From assembly GCF_030816915.1 (NCBI RefSeq), contig NZ_JAUSYN010000002.1, positions 3,485,501 through 3,549,500 on the forward strand: DNA of 64,000 nucleotides. Reading direction: 5' to 3'. The first letter of the stretch is position 1. Every line of letters begins with the position of its first letter. The position numbers and the translations under genes are program-made. Of the stretch, positions 1-10,459 are shown in pieces. The DNA comes from Streptomyces sp. B3I8 (lineage in GTDB: Bacteria > Actinomycetota > Actinomycetes > Streptomycetales > Streptomycetaceae). The notes below the pieces were generated by a model. The model was not told the DNA's origin, did not search any database, and saw nothing but the letters and a program-made list of their open reading frames with translations.

Positions 1-2
1 GA

Positions 3-1031
3 GACGTCGCCGCCGCCGCCGGGGTCTCCATCACGACCGTCTCCGACGCCCTCAACGGAAAAGGCAGGCTCCCGGACGCCACCCGGCGCCACGTCCGCGA
101 GGTCGCCGACCGGCTCGGCTACCGCCCGTCGGCCGCCGCCCGGACGCTGAGAACCGGCAAGTCCGGGCTGATCGGCCTGACCGTGACCACGTACGGGGAT
201 GAACCGTTCACCTTCACGGAGTTCGCGTACTTCGCGGAGATGGCCCGGGCCGCCACCTCGGCCGCGCTCGCCCGCGGCTACGCCCTGGTGATCCTCCCCG
301 CGACCTCGCGCCACGACGTGTGGTCGAACGTCGCCCTGGACGGCACGGTCGTCATCGACCCCTCCGACCAGGACCCGGTCGTCAGCGAACTCGTCCGCCA
401 GGGCTTACCGGTGGTCTCCGACGGCCGACCGGCGGGCGCACTGCCGGTCACCGCCTGGGTCGACAACGACCACGAGGCCGCCGTCCTGGACATCCTCGAC
501 CACCTCGCCGACGCCGGCGCCCGCCGCATCGGCCTGCTCACAGGGACGACCACCGACACGTACACCCGCCTGTCCACCACCGCCTATCTGCGCTGGTGCG
601 AGCGGGTCGGACAGGATCCGGTCTACGAGGCCTACCCCGCCCACGACCCCTGCGCCGGCGCCGTCGCGGCGGACCGGCTGCTCGCCCGGCCCGACCGCCC
701 CGACGCCGTCTACGGCCTGTTCGACCCCAACGGCACCGACCTGCTGGCCGCCGCCCGCCGTTACGGCCTCCGCGTCCCCGACGACCTGCTGCTCGTGTGC
801 TGCAGCGAGTCGACGGTGTACGCGAGCACCGAGCCGCCGATCACCACCCTCTCCCTCAAACCCCGCCGGATCGGCACGGCGGTGGTGCAGCTGCTCATCG
901 ACGCCATCGAAGGGGTGGAGTCGCAGCAGCCGGTGGAGCAGGTGATACCGACCGAGCTGATCATCCGTACGTCGTCCCGGCGTCGTCCGCCGCGCACCAC
1001 CGTCAGCCCGCCGCGCACACCGGAGAGCTGA
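3..1031 (+). CDS. LacI/GalR-family transcriptional regulator (5' end outside window)
   Basis: The reading frame is open from base 3, so the start codon lies before the window. The first ~55 visible residues are most of a LacI helix-turn-helix and hinge: DVAAAAGVSITTVSDALNG, then a RPSAAARTLR stretch. A periplasmic-binding-protein-like effector domain follows to the end, including a stretch on genus-typical GLLTGTTTDT and a C-terminal TTLSLKPRRIGTAVVQLL segment typical of the family. Such proteins usually repress sugar or nucleoside uptake and catabolism genes; the ligand cannot be read from the sequence. The next gene starts 367 bp downstream and looks unrelated, so no target is suggested by context. 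Confidence 0.9.
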   Translation, partial: DVAAAAGVSITTVSDALNGKGRLPDATRRHVREVADRLGYRPSAAARTLRTGKSGLIGLTVTTYGDEPFTFTEFAYFAEMARAATSAALARGYALVILPATSRHDVWSNVALDGTVVIDPSDQDPVVSELVRQGLPVVSDGRPAGALPVTAWVDNDHEAAVLDILDHLADAGARRIGLLTGTTTDTYTRLSTTAYLRWCERVGQDPVYEAYPAHDPCAGAVAADRLLARPDRPDAVYGLFDPNGTDLLAAARRYGLRVPDDLLLVCCSESTVYASTEPPITTLSLKPRRIGTAVVQLLIDAIEGVESQQPVEQVIPTELIIRTSSRRRPPRTTVSPPRTPES

Positions 1032-1398
1032 GACCTGCCCACCCCTCCCCGGACACCCCGGGGCCCGCGGGACGGCGGACCGCACCCGGGGGGAACGCGC
1101 GTCCGCGGGACCCCGGTGGGGCGGTGAACCGTCGCCCGGGGGTGGGGCCGCAGTGCCGCCCGGGTGACGCACACGTGTCCCCGGCCGGCCCGGCGCGCAT
1201 CCTGCCGTCCGCCGCCACCCCGGGAAAGCCCTGCCCAAACGGGGCGAAAGCCGCGGCGGACCGGCCGCTGCCCCGATTCACCACCCCTGGGTCGTCACAT
1301 GGCGCTATCCGCATTCCTATGATGGGCCCACACACCGCGGGCCGCTGCGACCAGGCAGTCCGATGCGGTGCAGCTGCGACGCGATGGTGGAGGGGTCG
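1032..1398. other. Intergenic region with possible promoter
   Basis: This 367 bp gap separates the LacI-type gene from the metallophosphoesterase. No coding signal was seen. Its last 110 bp hold a plausible promoter (listed separately). The rest is G+C-rich sequence without a recognised hairpin or repeat. Confidence 0.5.
1294..1323 (+). promoter_or_regulatory. Possible promoter of the metallophosphoesterase gene
   Basis: A -10-like TATGAT (1318-1323) is preceded after 18 bp by GTCACA (1294-1299), a 4/6 match to the housekeeping -35. It lies 75 bp upstream of the chosen ATG. Motif match only. Confidence 0.35.
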
Positions 1399-2565
1399 AT
1401 GACTCAGGGGGCCGGTCAGGGACCCGAGGCGGAGCAGGCGGCGACGGTGCGCGACTTCCGGGTGCCCGCGTACGTGCAGGAGACCGGTCCGTTCGTCTCC
1501 GAGGGCCGTCCCGGGGAGGTCGGCGTTCCCCCCGAGGCGCCCGGGGAACAGCCCGGCGGCCGGCCCGTTCCCCATTCCGAGGAGTACCCGGAGGGACATG
1601 CGGAGAGGTACGCCGAGGGATACCCGGAGGGGTACACCCCCACCGAGCGCGACCTGCCGGTGATCAACCGCGGTGACACCGTCCAGGTCGTCGTCGATCC
1701 CGCGCCCGCCCCGGTGGCACAGCCCCTCGCCGCCACCGGTGAGGGCCCCGGCCCCCTGTTCGTGGTCGGCGACGTCCACGGCTACCTCGACGAGCTGGTG
1801 GCCGCGCTCCAGGAGAAGGGCCTCCTCGACTCCGCCGGCCGGTGGTGCGCCGGCACCGCCCGGCTGTGGTTCCTGGGCGACTTCACCGATCGCGGCCCCG
1901 ACGGCATCGGCGTCATCGACCTGGTGATGCGGCTCTCCGCCGAGGCGGCGGCGGCCGGCGGCTACTGCAAGGCGCTCATGGGCAACCACGAGCTGCTGCT
2001 GCTGGGCGCCAAGCGGTTCGGCGACACACCCGTCAACTCGGGCGCGGGCACCGCCACCTTCCAGGCGGCCTGGCTGCTGAACGGCGGCCAGAAGACCGAC
2101 ATGGACCGCCTCCAGGACCACCACCTGCAGTGGATGTCCCGCCTCGACGCCATGGAGTCCGCCGACGGGCACCTGCTGGTGCACTCGGACACCACCTCCT
2201 ACCTCGACTACGGCCGTTCCATCGAAGAGGTCAACGACACCATCCGCGAGACGCTCACGCGCAACGACGCGGACGAGGTGTGGGACCTGTTCCGCAAGTT
2301 CACCAAGCGGTTCTCGTTCCGCGACGAGGGCGGCGCCGACGCCGTCCGCTCCCTGCTGGACGTCTACGGCGGCACCCGCATCGTGCACGGCCACAGCCCG
2401 ATCCCGTATCTGCTGGGCGAGGTCGGCTCGGAGGACGGCGAGGACGCCGGGCCGCCCGTGGTCGAAGGACCACACCTGTACGCCGACGGACTCGCCCTCG
2501 CCATGGACGGCGGGGTGACCATGGCCGGAAAGCTGCTGGTCCAGCAACTACCGCTGGCGCGCTGA
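1399..2565 (+). CDS. Metallophosphoesterase (calcineurin-like, Ser/Thr phosphatase type)
   Basis: A 388-residue protein whose first ~110 residues are low-complexity and rich in Pro, Gly and Glu, with a short EGYPEGY-like repeat. They are followed by a calcineurin-like phosphoesterase domain. The metal-binding motifs are visible in order: GDVHG (~124-128), GDFTDRG (~160), GNHE (~195) and HGHSP (~331). This set marks a dinuclear metal phosphatase; the substrate is unknown. The ATG at 1399 is preferred to an in-frame upstream ATG at 1363 because an AGGGG ribosome site lies 4-8 bases before it. It stands alone between two intergenic gaps. Confidence 0.85.
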   Translation: MTQGAGQGPEAEQAATVRDFRVPAYVQETGPFVSEGRPGEVGVPPEAPGEQPGGRPVPHSEEYPEGHAERYAEGYPEGYTPTERDLPVINRGDTVQVVVDPAPAPVAQPLAATGEGPGPLFVVGDVHGYLDELVAALQEKGLLDSAGRWCAGTARLWFLGDFTDRGPDGIGVIDLVMRLSAEAAAAGGYCKALMGNHELLLLGAKRFGDTPVNSGAGTATFQAAWLLNGGQKTDMDRLQDHHLQWMSRLDAMESADGHLLVHSDTTSYLDYGRSIEEVNDTIRETLTRNDADEVWDLFRKFTKRFSFRDEGGADAVRSLLDVYGGTRIVHGHSPIPYLLGEVGSEDGEDAGPPVVEGPHLYADGLALAMDGGVTMAGKLLVQQLPLAR

Positions 2566-2748
2566 CCGTTCGCGGAAGGTCCGGCCCGGGGACACGGAAC
2601 GCCCCGGGCGAGGGGCAATTTCTCGAAACCCCCTGTCTCCGCGTGCGGTCGCGGCTCTACCATCGGCTTATCCGTAGCAGGCTCCCCTCCGTTTCTGCCC
2701 GACGGCTCGTCAGCATGCCGAGCCCCAAGCCCTACGGAGCATCGGGGG

Positions 2749-3609
2749 ATGCACATGAACAGCGTTCCGCAGCACCTGCACAGTGAGGACCGCCAGGAAT
2801 ACGAGCGGATCCTCGACGAGGCGCTGCGCTCCGCCGCACACCGTCCGGAACTGGCCGCCCTCGTGCAGCGGCTCAACCCCGAACAGCTGCGCACCATGGC
2901 GCTCAGCGCCACGGCGTTCATCACCGCCGCCGCCGCGGCCGAATACCACCACTACGTGAAGGTCCGCGAGGAGCTGCGCCGCCCGGCCCCGTCGGCGCCG
3001 TCGCTGCAGGACGACCCCGCCACGGAGACGGACGTCGGCGGGCTGGGACTGGCCGCCGCCGTCGGCGAGGCCGCCGCGGGGGCCGGGGCCGGCGCGGTCG
3101 TCACCGTCCTCGCCCCCGTGCTCGCCGGGACCGCGGCAGTGATCTTCCTGCTCGTCGGGTACGTCATGAAGATGATCAGCCCGGAGCCGGCCTTCGCCCG
3201 GACCCTGCTGACCACCGGGTGGGTGTTCGGCGCGGTCACCGCGGTGGCGATCCTGGTCGCCGCGGTCGGCCTGCTGCTCACCGCCCTGCGCAACAGCTCC
3301 ACCGTCCAGCACGGCGGCGCCGAGGGGGACACGTACGAGGAAATGCTGCGGGCCAGGGAGGCATGGCACGAGGCCCTGCTGGAGCGCGGCATCCTGCCGT
3401 TCCTCCGGGACGCCCTGACCGACCCCGACCGGGCCGCGCTGGACGGCCCGGTGCCCTCGACGCCGCAGAGCCGCATCCCGCACCTGGGCTACGACCGCCC
3501 CGGCTTCAGCAGCCCCGACGAGGGCATGTCCTCGGGCCCCCGGCCCCGCTACTCCAGCCCCGACTTCTCCAGCCCGGACTTCGGCGGCCCGGAGCACCGG
3601 CCCGAGTGA
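2749..3609 (+). CDS. Hypothetical membrane protein, two TM segments
   Basis: Not recognised beyond being a membrane protein. Residues 1-70 are charged and probably helical. An Ala/Gly-rich hydrophobic stretch spans ~112-140 and a second spans ~155-180. The C-terminal 100 residues are hydrophilic, with short SSPDF-type repeats near the end. Either ATG 2749 or ATG 2755 could start it: GGAG lies 9 bp before the first and a run of five G lies 6 bp before the second. It faces thiC tail to tail across a terminator. Confidence 0.7.
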   Translation: MHMNSVPQHLHSEDRQEYERILDEALRSAAHRPELAALVQRLNPEQLRTMALSATAFITAAAAAEYHHYVKVREELRRPAPSAPSLQDDPATETDVGGLGLAAAVGEAAAGAGAGAVVTVLAPVLAGTAAVIFLLVGYVMKMISPEPAFARTLLTTGWVFGAVTAVAILVAAVGLLLTALRNSSTVQHGGAEGDTYEEMLRAREAWHEALLERGILPFLRDALTDPDRAALDGPVPSTPQSRIPHLGYDRPGFSSPDEGMSSGPRPRYSSPDFSSPDFGGPEHRPE

Positions 3610-3822
3610 GCGGGGGGCCACAGGGGGCTCGGCATGCCTTCGAACAGGTACGCAGTGGACTCACCACGTGCAGATCCGTCTCGAAGGTGGACCGACCCGG
3701 CAGGGGCCCGGCAGAGGTCACTGCCGAGAAGCCGGGTGGGCGGCGCTCCCGCCCTCCTCCCCGCCGCTCTGATGGGCAAGCAGGTCGAGCGGCTGAGGGA
3801 CGCCCACCGCCGTCGAGCGTCA

Positions 3823-3859
3823 GCGGTGTTCCCTGGCCGACTGTTCCAGGGAACACCGC
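3823..3859. terminator. Terminator-like hairpin between convergent genes
   Basis: A perfect 14-bp stem (3823-3836 with 3846-3859) and a 9-base loop lie just past the thiC stop codon. It can serve thiC and also the opposing membrane-protein gene. There is no U-run, as usual in Streptomyces. Confidence 0.7.
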
Positions 3860-3870
3860 CGTTCCGACAG

Positions 3871-5855
<1,985 letters not shown>

Positions 5856-5907
5856 CCGCGTGTACTAAGGCGCTTTTACGCTAACGCCTGCGTGGCAGGA
5901 CTGAACA

Positions 5908-7413
5908 GTGGGCCCCTGCTGTTCTTGCGATGATGCGTCGGTGACCACGCCCTCTCAGCACCCGCATCACCCTCCCCATCAGCACTCGCCACACGAGCAG
6001 CCTCCGTCTCGGCCGGACAACTCCCAGGGGAGTGCCGGCCACTCCCACAGCCACGGCCACGGACCGGCGGCGCCCGCCTCGCAGCGGCTGCGGAAGGTCA
6101 TCACCGCCGTCCTCGTCCCGTTCGCCGTCGCGGTGGTCGCGGGGCTGGTCGTGCTCTGGCCCGGCGGTGTTCCGTCGCACGAGCGCACCGGCGTCGGCTT
6201 CGACCGCCAGACGCAGCAGGCCACGGTGACCAAGGTGGTCCGGGTGGACTGCGCGGCCGTGGGCGCCGTGGGTGGTACGGGCACGGGCGGCCCGGGTGCG
6301 GACGGGACGTCCGCCGACGGCGCCTCGGCCGACGGCGGCACCCCGGGTTCCGGCGCGGGGGACTCCGGTGCGTGCAAGAAGGCCACGGTCCGCGTCGACA
6401 CGGGCAAGGACAAGGGCCGCACCTTCACCGAGTTCGTCCAGCCGGACCAGTCGCGGCAACTGGACCAGGGCGAGAAGGTCGTGGTCTCCTACGAGCCCTC
6501 CGCACCGAAGAACCTGCAGTACTCGGTCACCGATGTGAAGCGCACCCTGCCCATGGCGCTGCTCGCGGGCATCTTCGCCGTCGCCGTGGTGGTCGTGGGC
6601 CGGATGCGGGGCCTGGCCGCCCTGATCTCGCTGGCCGTCAGCTTCCTGCTGCTGTCGTTCTTCATCCTGCCGGCGATACTGCAGGGCTCGAACCCGCTGG
6701 CGGTGGCGGTGGTGGGGTCGAGCGCCATCATGCTGATCGCCCTGTACATGTGTCACGGCCTCACGGCCCGCACCTCCGTCGCGGTGCTCGGCACGCTGAT
6801 CTCGCTGGGGCTGATCGGTGCTCTCGGCTCGCTGTTCATCGGGTGGGCCGCACTCACCGGGAACACCGACGACAGCACCGGCCTGATCCACGGTCTCTAT
6901 CCGGACATCGACATGAGCGGCCTGCTGCTGGCCGGGGTCATCATCGGTTCACTCGGGGTGCTCGACGACGTGACGGTGACCCAGACGTCCGCCGTCTGGG
7001 AACTGCACGAGGCGAACCCCGTCATGGGCCGCAGGGCGTTGTACCGCGCGGGCATACGGATCGGTCGCGATCACATCGCCTCGGTCGTCAACACCCTGGT
7101 CCTGGCCTACGCGGGTGCGGCTTTGCCCTTGCTGCTGCTCTTCTCCGTCGCGCGGAGCGATGTGGGGACGGTCGCCACCAGCGAGCTGGTCGCCGAAGAG
7201 ATCGTGCGCACGCTGGTCGGTTCCATCGGCCTGGTCGCCTCGGTGCCCGTGACCACCGCCCTGGCCGCGCTGGTGGTCTCCGCGGACCGCCCGGGCGGGG
7301 CGGGCCGGGCGACGACACCGCACGGGGGCGAACAGCCGGCCGCCCGAGTCGGCGGGGGGACGGCGGTGGTGCCCCCGGCGCGCGGCGCACGGGGCCGTCG
7401 CCGCAAGCGCTGA
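5908..7413 (+). CDS. YibE/F-family membrane protein
   Basis: About 501 residues. A His/Pro-rich cytoplasmic N-terminus is followed by one TM near residues 65-90, a Gly/Asp-rich extracytoplasmic region to ~205, then about seven hydrophobic segments to ~480 and a basic tail. The layout and segments such as LGVLDDVTVTQTSAVWEL and EIVRTLVGSIGLVASVPVTT are those of YibE/F-like proteins, whose function is not established. GTG 5908 follows GGCAGGA at a good distance; GTG 5941 is an alternative. It diverges from thiC. Confidence 0.85.
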   Translation: MGPCCSCDDASVTTPSQHPHHPPHQHSPHEQPPSRPDNSQGSAGHSHSHGHGPAAPASQRLRKVITAVLVPFAVAVVAGLVVLWPGGVPSHERTGVGFDRQTQQATVTKVVRVDCAAVGAVGGTGTGGPGADGTSADGASADGGTPGSGAGDSGACKKATVRVDTGKDKGRTFTEFVQPDQSRQLDQGEKVVVSYEPSAPKNLQYSVTDVKRTLPMALLAGIFAVAVVVVGRMRGLAALISLAVSFLLLSFFILPAILQGSNPLAVAVVGSSAIMLIALYMCHGLTARTSVAVLGTLISLGLIGALGSLFIGWAALTGNTDDSTGLIHGLYPDIDMSGLLLAGVIIGSLGVLDDVTVTQTSAVWELHEANPVMGRRALYRAGIRIGRDHIASVVNTLVLAYAGAALPLLLLFSVARSDVGTVATSELVAEEIVRTLVGSIGLVASVPVTTALAALVVSADRPGGAGRATTPHGGEQPAARVGGGTAVVPPARGARGRRRKR

Positions 7414-7481
7414 GGTGTGCGGGCACAGGCGTGCGAAAAGGCGTGCGGGCGGGCAGCTGAAGCGTTCCTTCACATCCCGGG

Positions 7482-7500
7482 CCGTCCATGTGACGGACGG
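7482..7500. terminator. Weak terminator-like hairpin
   Basis: A 6-bp stem (CCGTCC with GGACGG, loop ATGTGAC) lies between the convergent YibE/F gene and ssgA. It is short and could be incidental. Confidence 0.35.
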
Positions 7501-7503
7501 CGC

Positions 7504-7944
7504 TCACCCCGCGCTCTGCTCCTCGGCGAGGATTCGGTCCAGCGCCTCGTCGAGCAGGGTGTCGAAGTCCGCGAGGGAACGCTCCTGCCCCAGGGGGACC
7601 AACCTGTCCGTGCGGTCGAGGAAGGCCACGAGCGGCGCCGCCCCGGACCGGAACACCGCACAGTCGGCACCGACCTGAAGTCTGATCAGTACCTCACCGA
7701 TCGTGTGGGGGTCCGCGGGCGCGATGTGCACGTCCCCGTCACCGCACGGTCGCCCCACCCCGTCGATCAGCAGTTCGCGCCCGAACGCCCAGGTGACGGG
7801 CGCGTCACCGGGAAGATGGAAGGTCAGCCGCACGGCGAAGGGATCGCAGGTCTCGTAGCGCAGCTCCACGGGGATCCGGAAGGAGAGTTCCTCCGAGACC
7901 AAGAAGCTCATCATGACCTCCGCCTGCACTACGGACTCGCTCAT
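7504..7944 (-). CDS. ssgA: Sporulation and cell-division regulator SsgA
   Basis: SsgA-like proteins are specific to morphologically complex actinomycetes. SsgA activates sporulation-specific cell division, acting with SsgB in localising FtsZ. The 146 residues cover the whole family: FRIPVELRYETCDPFAVRLTFHLPG, written here as segments FRIPVELRYE and VRLTFHLPGDAPVTWAFGRE, then LVAFLDRT and a C-terminal LDEALDRILAEE. An internal ATG at 7911 (MSFLVSEELSF) is the alternative start and gives the 135-residue form. ssgR lies 96 bp upstream on the same strand, the known ssgR-ssgA arrangement. Confidence 0.95.
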   Translation of the reverse strand: MSESVVQAEVMMSFLVSEELSFRIPVELRYETCDPFAVRLTFHLPGDAPVTWAFGRELLIDGVGRPCGDGDVHIAPADPHTIGEVLIRLQVGADCAVFRSGAAPLVAFLDRTDRLVPLGQERSLADFDTLLDEALDRILAEEQSAG

Positions 7945-8040
7945 CGCCTACCCCGTCAGTTGCCGTCGACTGGCCAGGAATCACCTGACACTGCCAGAGA
8001 TCTTGCAGACAGTACACAGGAGATCACAAGGAGTGAGTTT

Positions 8041-8865
8041 TCAGATACTGATAGACAGGGCGAGCGAGCCGGCCAACCGACCCATCTCGTTCTGCAGCCG
8101 GCGCACCACGGGCAGCAGCCGATCGGCCTGGTGACAGGGGAGGGAGACGGCCACGGTCGCCGCGGTCGTTCCGGCGGTGAGCGGGAGGGCGGCGCAGACC
8201 GTGCCGAGCGCGTACTCCTGCCGTTCGAAGACGGGTTCCATACGGCCGATCCGCTCCAGGCGCCGCAGCAGCGTGTGCGCGTCGGAGACCGTGTACGGGG
8301 TGATCGCCCGTACGGGGTGGCGGTCGATGTGGTCGCGGCGGGCCTCGTCGTCGAGCTGGGAGAGCAGACACTGGCCGATCGCGTGGGCGTGCCCGGTCTC
8401 CCGGAAGTCCGCCCATTCCGCGACCGCCGGGTTCCCCGGGGTGTCCGCGACCGAGACGACCTCGATGCCGCCGGCGCGGTAGACGGCGTAGTAGACCGGG
8501 ACTCCGAGCATGTCGCGCCAGCGCGCGAGGGCGTCCTCGACCGTGCTGCGACGTTTCTGCCGGGCTCCGCTCCTGCTCAGCCGCTCGGCGGCGTCCCCGA
8601 GGAAGAACATCCCCTTGTCGCGGCGGAGGTAGCCCTCGTGGGTCAGCGTGCGCAGCAGGTGGTACGTCGTGGGCAGGGCCAACTGCGTCTCGCGGGCGAG
8701 CTGCTTCGCGGTGGCGCCGTACTCGCGGTCGGCCACGCACTCCAGCAGGCGCATCGCCCGCTGCACGGAGCCGATCAGAGTGGTCGCGTGCGACTCCCGC
8801 AGCGATGGCGTTCGCTGGACGGGTGGTGCGTGGATCTCTGCGGGTACGGAACCGACCGTGGCCAA
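8041..8865 (-). CDS. ssgR: IclR-family regulator SsgR
   Basis: 274 residues with an N-terminal winged helix typical of IclR (RAMRLLECVADREYGATAKQ, then LALPTTYHLLRTLTHEGYL at ~45-85) and a C-terminal IclR effector domain (GIEVVSVADTPG, IGQCLLSQ, AALPL). In S. coelicolor and S. griseus the IclR-type gene directly upstream of ssgA encodes its activator, and the same head-to-tail order is seen here. The assignment rests on family plus context. No ligand can be inferred. Confidence 0.92.
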   Translation of the reverse strand: MATVGSVPAEIHAPPVQRTPSLRESHATTLIGSVQRAMRLLECVADREYGATAKQLARETQLALPTTYHLLRTLTHEGYLRRDKGMFFLGDAAERLSRSGARQKRRSTVEDALARWRDMLGVPVYYAVYRAGGIEVVSVADTPGNPAVAEWADFRETGHAHAIGQCLLSQLDDEARRDHIDRHPVRAITPYTVSDAHTLLRRLERIGRMEPVFERQEYALGTVCAALPLTAGTTAATVAVSLPCHQADRLLPVVRRLQNEMGRLAGSLALSISI

Positions 8866-9121
8866 GGGGCACTCCCGGAGCGCGAGGAGGGGCCGCCCGT
8901 GCGGGGAGACACGGGAGGGGTGTGCGCCGCCCGCAGGGGCGGATCGGCCCCGTGCGGAGATCCGGACTCTAATCGCCCGTCACCGCTCGCATCCGCCGCT
9001 GCCGGGAAACTTCCCCCGCGCGAGGGAACCCCGCGTTTCTGTTGCTCGCCCGGTGCCGCCGCGGGCGGGCCACCCGCCGTCGACGGCGCGCACGGGGAGC
9101 ACCGGCCCCGCGCCGGTGGTC

Positions 9122-9334
9122 TCACCAGTCGCCGTGCGAGGACGAACCCGCCATGAACTTCCGCACGATGTAGATGAGGCCGCCGACCAGCGCGACGAAC
9201 AACAGCACCTTGAACAGCACCCCGATGAGGAATCCGAGCACGCTGGCTATCAGGCCGCCGAACACGACGAAGGCGATGACCGGCACCGCGATCCACTTAA
9301 CCCACCACGGCAAACCCGCGAAGATCTCTCGCAT
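9122..9334 (-). CDS. Small DUF5326-like membrane protein
   Basis: 70 residues: a short N-terminus MREIFAGLPWWVKW, then one long or two short hydrophobic spans (~16-58) and a hydrophilic tail. The ATG at 9334 is chosen because GAGGA precedes it at normal spacing; the upstream reading frame to 9580 has no hydrophobic or conserved content. It resembles the Streptomyces DUF5326 family; function unknown. The cupin gene lies 172 bp upstream on the same strand. Confidence 0.75.
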   Translation of the reverse strand: MREIFAGLPWWVKWIAVPVIAFVVFGGLIASVLGFLIGVLFKVLLFVALVGGLIYIVRKFMAGSSSHGDW

Positions 9335-9506
9335 CGCTCTGTCCTCACCTCTCCGCCCGGCGCACCCGCTGTCCCGCTCTCGGAACGTGTCGCACGGGTC
9401 CTGCTGTGTACTGCCTTCGATGCTAGGGCCGCGGGGGGCCGGAACGGTGGCCGCGCACCCCTTGTCCTCCCCTGATCGATCCCCTAGGGAACCCTGAGGG
9501 AGAAGC

Positions 9507-9824
9507 TCAGCTCTCCGGCGGAGAGAACACCACCAGCACCCTGAGATCCTCGGTGATGTGGTGGAACTTGTGGGTGACACCGGCAGGCACGTAGACGACG
9601 CTGCCGCGGGCCACCTGCGTGGTTTCCATACCGACGGTGATCGACGCCCGCCCGCTGGCGACGTAGTACACCTCGTCCTGCTGGTGCGGCTGCTGGGGGT
9701 CGACGGCCCCCGCGTCCAACGCGTACAGGCCCACCGACATATTGCGTTCGCGCAGGAACTGCAGGTAGGCCCCGTCGTTGGCGGCGCGTTCGGCTTCCAG
9801 TTCGTCGAGCCGGAATTCCTTCAT
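9507..9824 (-). CDS. Single-domain cupin protein
   Basis: 105 residues forming one small beta-barrel cupin. Motif 1 is visible as HQQDEVYYVASGRASITVG (~45-63) and motif 2 as PAGVTHKFHHITEDLRVL (~80-97), with metal-ligand His and Glu residues present. Single-domain cupins bind a metal and small ligands; the reaction is unknown. ATG 9824 (MKEFRLDELEAE) follows GGGGA; the longer frame to 9902 adds an unconserved lead. It is divergent from the holin-like gene. Confidence 0.85.
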   Translation of the reverse strand: MKEFRLDELEAERAANDGAYLQFLRERNMSVGLYALDAGAVDPQQPHQQDEVYYVASGRASITVGMETTQVARGSVVYVPAGVTHKFHHITEDLRVLVVFSPPES

Positions 9825-9922
9825 CTTCCCCGTCCGCTCCTGTCCAGCGACACCGCGGTGCCCGCGGTCCCGTAGTGCACGCCCGTTGATCTCTTCTGCC
9901 ACGATCGGAGACGATCAGACAC

Positions 9923-10300
9923 ATGAAGAATTTTGTAGTCAAGACGATCGCCAACGCGGGCGCCCTGGCGGTCGCCGTCTGGCTGCTCGACAAGATCACC
10001 CTGAGCGGTGACAGTACCGGCAAGGAGGCCGGCACTCTCATCCTGGTCGCGCTGGTGTTCGGCGTGGTGAACGTGCTGGTCAAGCCGGTCGTGAAGGTGC
10101 TGACCTTTCCGCTGTTCATCCTGACGCTCGGTCTGATCACCCTGGTGGTCAACGCGTTGATGCTGCTGCTGACCTCGTGGGTGGCCGGGAAGATTCACCT
10201 GAGCTTCCACGTCGAGGGCTTCTGGACGGCTGTCCTCGGCGGCCTGATCATCTCGGTCGTCTCCTGGGCACTGCACGTCATCCTCCCCGACGAGGACTGA
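9923..10300 (+). CDS. Phage-holin-4-like (PF04020-type) membrane protein
   Basis: 125 residues with four hydrophobic helices (~8-25, 36-57, 62-85, 98-118) and the family-typical segment VNVLVKPVVKVLTFPLFILTLG, seen as FGVVNVLVKPVVKVL plus FPLFILTLGLITLVVNA. Despite the family name it is a chromosomal membrane protein common in actinobacteria, and no phage genes lie nearby. Function unknown. Confidence 0.85.
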   Translation: MKNFVVKTIANAGALAVAVWLLDKITLSGDSTGKEAGTLILVALVFGVVNVLVKPVVKVLTFPLFILTLGLITLVVNALMLLLTSWVAGKIHLSFHVEGFWTAVLGGLIISVVSWALHVILPDED

Positions 10301-10325
10301 CCGGGGCCGCCGGACGCCCTCGGGG

Positions 10326-10385
10326 CGTGACCTGAGAGCCGGTGGGGGCGTGACCTGAGAGAGCCGGTAGGGACGTGACCTGAGA
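10326..10385 (+). repeat. Three tandem direct repeats upstream of the gamma-lyase gene
   Basis: The 12-mer CGTGACCTGAGA occurs at 10326-10337, 10349-10360 and 10374-10385 (periods 23 and 25). The units are separated by similar GCCGGTGGG/AGCCGGTAGG spacers. They lie 75-135 bp before the next start codon. They could be a regulator-binding array or a simple duplication. Confidence 0.85.
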
Positions 10386-10459
10386 AAATGGACGCGGCGA
10401 GCCTCCGCTCGGTCCGGTCCGCTCGCCCTGGACGCGCAGGAGACGGAGGCACAGGCGGC

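Noticed and set aside
9923..10300. Prophage holin
   Set aside because: The family name is misleading; no other phage genes are nearby and neighbours are core Streptomyces genes.
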